Assembly (NCBI RefSeq): GCF_937884665.1
Contig: NZ_CAKZYF010000167.1
Coordinates: 1-49,530, forward strand
Length of the DNA: 49,530 bases
Direction of reading: 5' to 3'
DNA from: an uncultured Allomuricauda sp.
Lineage (GTDB): Bacteria > Bacteroidota > Bacteroidia > Flavobacteriales > Flavobacteriaceae
The first letter of the stretch is position 1, and every line of letters begins with the position of its first letter. The notes beneath the pieces were generated by a model. That model made no database searches. It saw only the letters and a list, made by a program, of their open reading frames with translations, and had not been told where the DNA came from. The position numbers and the translations under genes were made by a program. Shown in pieces: positions 44,624 to 49,530 of the stretch.

Positions 44624-46537
44624 CTAGCCTTCCAAAGCTTCTATTTGATGTGATAATTCTTCCCAGTTTCCCATTAGTTCTTCCAAAAGTTCCTTTTTCC
44701 CTTCGTAAGTATCAAAAAAACCTTCTTGAGCAATCGTTGCATCGTAGTTCATTAACAATTGGTGGTCAATTTCCCCTATTTCCCGCTCCAGTTCAGCAAT
44801 TCTTTTTTCGGCACTGCCCAACTTATTCTTAAGGGATTTCAGTTTCTTCTGTAGTTCATACCCATTTTTTTTGGAAGCTTGTTTATCCTTTGGTTCAGGT
44901 AAATCCTGGCGTTCTATTTTTCTAAAGTCCTCCGCTTGCCGCTCCTCCAGATAAAAGTTGATATCTCCGAGATATTCCTTGATGCTCCCATCTTTGAACT
45001 CGTACACTTTGTTGCTCAGGCCCTGGAGAAAATCCCGATCATGGGAAACCAATATAAGTGTGCCTTCGAAGCTTTGTAGGGCCTGTTTCAGAACATTCTT
45101 AGATTGTATATCCAAATGATTTGTGGGCTCATCCATAATCAGTACGTTGAACGGTTGGAGAAGCATTTTGGCCAAAGCCAAGCGATTTCTTTCCCCTCCC
45201 GAAAGTACTTTCACATATTTCTCTACATCATCGCCCCGAAAAAGAAAAGAACCTAGAATATCCCTAACCTTGCTTCGGTTACTTTCGTTCGCTGCTTCTA
45301 TCATGGTATCCAAAATGGTTTTATCCCCATCTAGATAATCCGCTTGATTTTGGGCGAAATACCCTATTTGAACATTATGGCCCAGTTTTACCATGCCTTC
45401 ATATTCCAATTCTCCCACGATTGCCTTGGCCAATGTGGTCTTCCCTTGTCCATTTTGACCAACAAATGCCGTTTTACTTCCTCTTTCCACCAACAAACCT
45501 ATATCGTGAAGCACTTGTTTGGGTCCATAGCTTTTGGATAAATCCTCAAGCGTGATCACCACTTTACCGGGTGTGACCGATACCGGAAAACGAACCGTCA
45601 TTACACTATGATCGTCTTCGTCCACTTCAATGCGGTCTATGCGATCTAATTTTTTTATCAAGGATTGCGCCATGGCGGCTTTGGAAGCTTTCGCCCTGAA
45701 CTTTTCAATAAGACGTTCTGTTTGCTGAATCTGTTTTTCCTGATTTTTCTGGGCACTACGTTGTTGTTCCCGAATCTCCGCGCGTTGTTGCAGATATTTC
45801 GAATAGGGTTTGTTGTAATCATATATCCTACCCAGTGAGATTTCGATGGTACGATTTGTAATATTGTCCAAGAACATCCTATCGTGTGAAACAATGACCA
45901 CGGCACCGGTATAATTTTTTAAAAACTGTTCAAGCCAAATAATGGACTCGATATCCAAATGGTTGGTGGGCTCGTCCAATAATACGATATCATTGTCTTC
46001 CAACAATAGTTTGGCCAGTTCAATACGCATGCGCCATCCTCCCGAAAAAGTATCGGTTACTTTAGTAAAGTCCTCACGCTTGAACCCTAAACCCTGAAGA
46101 ATCTTCTCCGTTTCCCCTTGATAGTTGTATCCTCCAATGATCTCATAGCGATGGGTCAAATCGGTCAGGTCTACCATTAATTGGTTGTATGCCTCACTTT
46201 CGTAGTCGGTCCGTTCCGCTAGTTGCCGATTGATGTTTTCCAGCTCTAGCTCTAGGGATTTGATTTCTTTAAAGGCTTGATAAGCTTCTTCCAAAACCGT
46301 TCTTCCTTGTTCAAAGTCAATATCCTGCTTTAGAAAACCGATTTGGGTCCCCTTTTCGATAGCAATGGAACCAGTGTCTCCTTCTTGTTCTTTCGAAAGC
46401 AGTCGTAGCAGTGTAGATTTACCAGCGCCATTTTTACCTATCAGCCCAACCCGGTCCCCGGCGTTCAAACGAAAGGCAATGTCATGGAAGAGGAATTCCC
46501 CTCCGAAGGAAACCGAAAGATTATGGACATTCAACAT
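44624..46537 (-). CDS. ABC-F family ATPase
   Basis: This 637-residue soluble protein has two ABC domains and no membrane helices. Domain 1 has Walker A GKNGAGKSTLL, signature FSGGWRMR and Walker B VLLDEPTNHLD. Domain 2 has GQNGQGKTTLA, LSGGERNRLALAK and LIMDEPTNHLD. The linker between them is rich in Lys and Arg, and a C-terminal coiled coil (about 540-637) follows, as in Uup/YheS-like members. ABC-F proteins act on ribosomes. I cannot assign a subclass by eye. Confidence 0.93.
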   Translation of the reverse strand: MLNVHNLSVSFGGEFLFHDIAFRLNAGDRVGLIGKNGAGKSTLLRLLSKEQEGDTGSIAIEKGTQIGFLKQDIDFEQGRTVLEEAYQAFKEIKSLELELENINRQLAERTDYESEAYNQLMVDLTDLTHRYEIIGGYNYQGETEKILQGLGFKREDFTKVTDTFSGGWRMRIELAKLLLEDNDIVLLDEPTNHLDIESIIWLEQFLKNYTGAVVIVSHDRMFLDNITNRTIEISLGRIYDYNKPYSKYLQQRAEIREQQRSAQKNQEKQIQQTERLIEKFRAKASKAAMAQSLIKKLDRIDRIEVDEDDHSVMTVRFPVSVTPGKVVITLEDLSKSYGPKQVLHDIGLLVERGSKTAFVGQNGQGKTTLAKAIVGELEYEGMVKLGHNVQIGYFAQNQADYLDGDKTILDTMIEAANESNRSKVRDILGSFLFRGDDVEKYVKVLSGGERNRLALAKMLLQPFNVLIMDEPTNHLDIQSKNVLKQALQSFEGTLILVSHDRDFLQGLSNKVYEFKDGSIKEYLGDINFYLEERQAEDFRKIERQDLPEPKDKQASKKNGYELQKKLKSLKNKLGSAEKRIAELEREIGEIDHQLLMNYDATIAQEGFFDTYEGKKELLEELMGNWEELSHQIEALEG

Positions 46538-46547
46538 TTTATGTAAC

Positions 46548-46558
46548 CTGTATTACAG
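46548..46558. promoter_or_regulatory. Short palindrome between divergent ABC-F and DUF983 genes
   Basis: CTGTATTACAG is an inverted repeat of five bases around one central base, in the 65-base gap between the two divergent genes. It may be an operator. The evidence is weak, since such short palindromes occur by chance. Confidence 0.25.
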
Positions 46559-46578
46559 TAAGTACGAAAACCAATCCG

Positions 46579-46586
46579 TAATTTTG
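46579..46586 (+). promoter_or_regulatory. Candidate -7 box of the DUF983 gene
   Basis: TAATTTTG matches TAnnTTTG, 16 bases before the ATG at 46603. No clear -33 element was found. Confidence 0.4.
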
Positions 46587-46602
46587 TTCAAAACCGCTGC
46601 AA

Positions 46603-46992
46603 ATGTTAAAAAAAGGAACTAAACTCTACAGCATTTTAACAGGAACTTGTCCCAGATGCCATGAGGAAAGTATGTATGTGAACAAGAATCCCTATGCTTT
46701 AGGAGATTTGTTCAAAATGCATGAGCGTTGTTCGCATTGTGGATTGAAGTATAAGATTGAACCCTCTTTTTTCTATGGTTCCATGTACGTAAGCTATGGT
46801 GTTGGCGTAGCATTTGCCGTGGCCACATTTGTAATAGCGAATTTGTTTATCGGGCTTGATTTGATCAACACATTCATCGCTATAGTTTTGACCCTCGTGG
46901 TCTTTATGCCGGTTATTATCCGACTTTCCCGAAACATTTGGATAAACTTTTTTATTAAATACGAACCTCAAGCGGTCAAAGGGGAATCTTGA
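46603..46992 (+). CDS. DUF983 membrane protein with zinc-ribbon-like cysteines
   Basis: This 129-residue protein has CPRC (near residue 15) and CSHC (near residue 43), a zinc-ribbon pair, followed by two membrane helices (about 60-80 and 85-108). This is the standard layout of DUF983 in Bacteroidetes and Alphaproteobacteria. The function is unknown. Its last 25 bases overlap the end of the FAD oxidoreductase gene on the other strand. Confidence 0.9.
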   Translation: MLKKGTKLYSILTGTCPRCHEESMYVNKNPYALGDLFKMHERCSHCGLKYKIEPSFFYGSMYVSYGVGVAFAVATFVIANLFIGLDLINTFIAIVLTLVVFMPVIIRLSRNIWINFFIKYEPQAVKGES

Positions 46993-48038
46993 AAGTGTTT
47001 TTTTGTAAATCTATCTAAATCCATTTCAGGATGAAGGGCTTCCTTATTTTCAATATGTTGATATAATTGCTGCGCCGCATAGGGCGCTATCAAAACGCCT
47101 CTCGAACCAAAGCCGTTCAAACAATATATATTTTTTTGTAAAGGATGGGCCCCTACCAAAGGTCGTCTATCGGCAACAGTGGGCCGGACACCGGCCACAT
47201 GTTCCACAACATCAAAATCGCATCTCAAAAAGGTCTTTAGTTTGGTTAGTAGTTCATCCCTTGAAGCTTGTGTTGGCGTATTGGTTTTATCCTTCCATTT
47301 ATAGGTTGCCCCAATACGATAGCGGTCATTTCCTAAGGGAATTATAAATACCGAAGACTTTATTACAGATTCTTCCTTTAAATCGGGAGCTTTTATGGTC
47401 AACAACTCCCCTTTTGTACCATTTAGGGGCAAATAGTTGAAAAACGGATTGCTTTTAAGCCCGTACCCATCAGCGAATACAATTTGCTTTGCCCGAATCG
47501 ATCTATAGGATAAAAAACCGGTATGCGTTTGGAATTCATCATAATCAAAAGACTCCTTCAAAAATTTATCGTTGTCAGCTAGATGCCGTGAATATGCTTT
47601 AAGTAAGGTACGTGTATCAATACGACCCGTGTAACGTACTTTGCCAAAACCATGGATTGCGTGAATATTTAGGTTTTTATTTTTAAGAATCTTGGTCGAA
47701 AGAAAATAATCCAGATTGGGTTTATCTGCAGCTTCAAACCAAAGATTTTGTTCTTCCACAGAAGCAAAAAGGCGTAACACCCGAAGTTTATAGTCGAGTT
47801 GAACTTGTAGTTTTTTCTCAAGTTCTCGGTAAAACGGAATGGCGCTATCCATTTGTTCCCGTGCATTCCAGGCAAGCGAGAAGCGTTTTAATATGACGGG
47901 ATTGTAAAGTCCGCCAGCAACCAAAGAAGCTTGTTGGGAGTTATCTGAAACTACATGAAATGACTTTCCGCTCTTTTCCAAGATTTCGCAGAAAGCAATT
48001 CCTGCCAAGCCACAACCCACTACCAAATAATCTAACAT
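46968..48038 (-). CDS. FAD-dependent oxidoreductase (DAO/glycine-oxidase-like)
   Basis: This 356-residue protein has a Rossmann start MLDYLVVGCGLAGIAF with the GxGxxG pattern, a central substrate part, and the C-terminal FAD motif GVRPTVADRRPLVG with LNGFGSRGVLIAPYAAQQL, which places it in the D-amino-acid/glycine-oxidase-like superfamily, close to the oxidase half of MnmC. The substrate is unknown. It lies convergent with DUF983 and overlaps it by 25 bases. Confidence 0.88.
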   Translation of the reverse strand: MLDYLVVGCGLAGIAFCEILEKSGKSFHVVSDNSQQASLVAGGLYNPVILKRFSLAWNAREQMDSAIPFYRELEKKLQVQLDYKLRVLRLFASVEEQNLWFEAADKPNLDYFLSTKILKNKNLNIHAIHGFGKVRYTGRIDTRTLLKAYSRHLADNDKFLKESFDYDEFQTHTGFLSYRSIRAKQIVFADGYGLKSNPFFNYLPLNGTKGELLTIKAPDLKEESVIKSSVFIIPLGNDRYRIGATYKWKDKTNTPTQASRDELLTKLKTFLRCDFDVVEHVAGVRPTVADRRPLVGAHPLQKNIYCLNGFGSRGVLIAPYAAQQLYQHIENKEALHPEMDLDRFTKKHFQDSPLTA

Positions 48039-48282
48039 GAGGTAAAAGTAAGCATCTCGAGTAAATGTTGAATACGGATGAAGATCAAAGGAAAATGGTT
48101 GAAGGATGACTGGTTTCCCTTTACTTAATTTTACACTAAAATATATCTATTAAGAAAGGATTCCACATATCGGTCTTGTGTATGAGCAGTACCGCGCTTT
48201 TATGCGCTAAATTTCGATGGAAGATATCATAAATTGTAACGCTTGACTTAGGTTTGCCACTAAGACCGTTATTGGCTCAACG

Positions 48283-48303
48283 CCTTGGTATGCGAGGTTT
48301 TTT
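48283..48303 (+). terminator. Candidate terminator on the plus strand without an assigned gene
   Basis: CCTTG (48283-48287), loop GTATG and CGAGG (48293-48297) form a five-pair stem with one G-U pair, followed by TTTTTT. No plus-strand gene precedes it in the 263-base gap, so it may end a small RNA or be chance. Confidence 0.3.
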
Positions 48304-49195
48304 ATTTAATAAATTCCTCTATTAAATGTCTTTTCTTGGGATAAACGAAAAAACAATTCCTTATCCCATTATCAGATTTTCGTTTTAGGGTATCAACTTT
48401 TTTAAGACCATTATCGACGTGATTATAGAATTCATATTTATGTTCTGACATAATTCTAGCGAGCTGGTTTTCAATTCGATCAAATAATGTCTCACAAATA
48501 ATTATCGGTTTAAACTTCTCGATTGTTGATGAACTATTTTTTAAAATTAAATCTTCGCAACCTTCTGTGTCCAATTTTATCAAATCAATATTTTCAATTT
48601 TTTCTTTGGTTACATAGTTGTCTAAAGTGTCAGAATTAACTTTTGTTTTGATTGTCTTTAGATTGGGCTTGGTTCCAATGTTATGTTCTCCGGATAAATT
48701 ATAAATCGTCGGAAATTTTTTATTCCTAACCTCCATAAAATCGATTGGACCTGTTTTGTCAGATAATGCTAGATGATTGACCTTAATCCTGTTACTAAAT
48801 CGATTTATTTTGACGTTTTCGGAAAGAAAAATCATTGCACCCAATGATGGTTCAAAAGCGTGTATTTTCAGATTAGAATTTACGTTAGCGCCCAAAATAC
48901 TGAAGTATCCGATGCTCGAACCCACATCAAAAAAGTCATTGATTTTTTGAACTAACTTTATAAAAATGGGTGTATATTCATAGTTATCGCTTCCTCTCCA
49001 AAAAAGTTCTTTAGTCACATAGCTGGTCTGGTTCGTTTTCAGTCTTATTGAGTCGTGGTGTTTGACTTTTACTTTTATAAAACCAGAAGGATGGATTTTA
49101 ATTTTATTGGGTATTACAGGTGATAAAACATAGTTTAAATTTCTAAGAATTCGATTGATATTTGAATCGTAAATAAAAGAGTGAAAAGTATTCAT
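48302..49195 (-). CDS. FkbM-family methyltransferase
   Basis: This 297-residue protein has the SAM-binding motifs of the FkbM family: DVGSSIGYFSILGAN (about 90-108), AFEPS, NHLALSDKTG and LIKLDTEGCEDLILKN (about 210-226). Family members methylate sugar or lipid hydroxyls, often in capsule or LPS gene clusters. The gene is noticeably more AT-rich than its neighbours; one 60-base line (48541-48600) has only 14 G or C. This suggests recent transfer. It stands alone, without sugar-cluster genes visible in the window. Confidence 0.88.
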   Translation of the reverse strand: MNTFHSFIYDSNINRILRNLNYVLSPVIPNKIKIHPSGFIKVKVKHHDSIRLKTNQTSYVTKELFWRGSDNYEYTPIFIKLVQKINDFFDVGSSIGYFSILGANVNSNLKIHAFEPSLGAMIFLSENVKINRFSNRIKVNHLALSDKTGPIDFMEVRNKKFPTIYNLSGEHNIGTKPNLKTIKTKVNSDTLDNYVTKEKIENIDLIKLDTEGCEDLILKNSSSTIEKFKPIIICETLFDRIENQLARIMSEHKYEFYNHVDNGLKKVDTLKRKSDNGIRNCFFVYPKKRHLIEEFIK

Positions 49196-49530
49196 TTAAG
49201 TTCAGTTTCGGATATGTTGAACAACCTTCGGGATATGGCCCGGTTTCACTGAGCTACATCGTCCGATAACTGAAGTACTGGAATTTCAATCAAGAATGCC
49301 TATATGAATTGATGGATGCTGGATTTAAATTGACAATGGGTGTTGTTTATAGTAGTAAATGCTTTTCCTACCAAACCACAACCGACCACTACATACAGGT
49401 ACATAGCTCAGAAATGGGCATCTCAGGATGATGTTTAATGTAAATTCTAGGTGAAGGGTAAAAGGTGGTGGTTTGGTTGGAAAATAAGCATTTACCTTTT
49501 TGATTAAACACTAACTAGCTAAGTTTTAAA
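49196..49530. other. Right-end intergenic region with an inverted repeat
   Basis: About 335 bases without a recognised gene. A plus-strand reading frame is open from 49270 to 49431 (53 codons), but no start or family is evident. It contains the long inverted repeat described separately. The region continues past the window edge. Confidence 0.5.
49355..49495. repeat. Imperfect 29-32-base inverted repeat with an 80-base spacer
   Basis: The left arm GTAAATGCTTTTCCTACCAA and onward to 49383 matches the reverse complement of the right arm (49464-49495, ending GCATTTAC) with few mismatches and one two-base insertion. The whole is about 140 bases, of the size of a small non-autonomous element or a long structured RNA. 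No flanking duplication was identified. Confidence 0.65.

Overview
The window reads as chromosome of a member of the Flavobacteriia (Bacteroidetes), probably marine or surface-associated. The signs are: moderate GC; weak Shine-Dalgarno sequences; several Bacteroidetes-type TAnnTTTG -7 boxes; STN/carboxypeptidase-regulatory/plug TonB-dependent receptors; DUF4249, DUF5916 and DUF983 genes; a hybrid histidine kinase ending in an AraC domain; LytS/LytTR regulation; and very large secreted malectin/cadherin/propeller proteins. No rRNA, tRNA, CRISPR array or intact insertion sequence was seen.

Layout. 1-10430 (minus): one enormous secreted multidomain protein that starts at 10430 and leaves the window on the left. 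It is built of homologous units (LamG-like, cadherin, malectin-like, Ig-like, six-bladed sugar-dehydrogenase-like propeller) and is interrupted by a single in-frame TGA at 6612-6614, after which the same frame stays open for about 2200 codons. 10990-13260 (minus): SRPBCC protein, YciI-like protein, seven-helix membrane protein and Crp/Fnr-type regulator. 13532-15592 (minus): secreted IgGFc-binding-like/DUF11 protein. 15811-22360 (minus): a tightly packed four-gene envelope operon (unknown secreted protein, STN-type TonB receptor, DUF4249 lipoprotein, MG2/plug-like protein). 22677-29323 (plus): a DUF5916/CBM9 protein, then an ankyrin, DUF2271, PepSY-flavodoxin-reductase operon. 29404-37423 (minus): small lipoprotein, hybrid sensor kinase, outer-membrane beta-barrel receptor, LytTR regulator and its LytS-type kinase, which is broken by two in-frame TAG codons. 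37518-43452 (minus): an RND efflux operon (adaptor, pump, TolC) with a CPXCG zinc-ribbon gene at its end. 43605-49195: leucine-rich repeat protein, ABC-F ATPase, DUF983 protein (plus), FAD oxidoreductase, and an AT-rich FkbM methyltransferase that looks transferred. The right end has a long imperfect inverted repeat with no assigned gene.

How it fits together. Most of the window serves the cell envelope: recognition and binding of glycans or surfaces (giant protein, IgGFc-like protein, LRR protein), outer-membrane import (two TonB-type receptors with regulators next to one of them), inner-membrane redox chemistry possibly linked to metal uptake (PepSY reductase) and efflux. The observations most worth a second look are the modular giant gene with its lone TGA, the disrupted LytS kinase overlapping an intact regulator, the four-gene receptor/DUF4249/MG2 operon of unknown substrate, the ankyrin-DUF2271-PepSY reductase cluster, and the right-end inverted repeat. 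All assignments come from reading the sequence; no database search was run.
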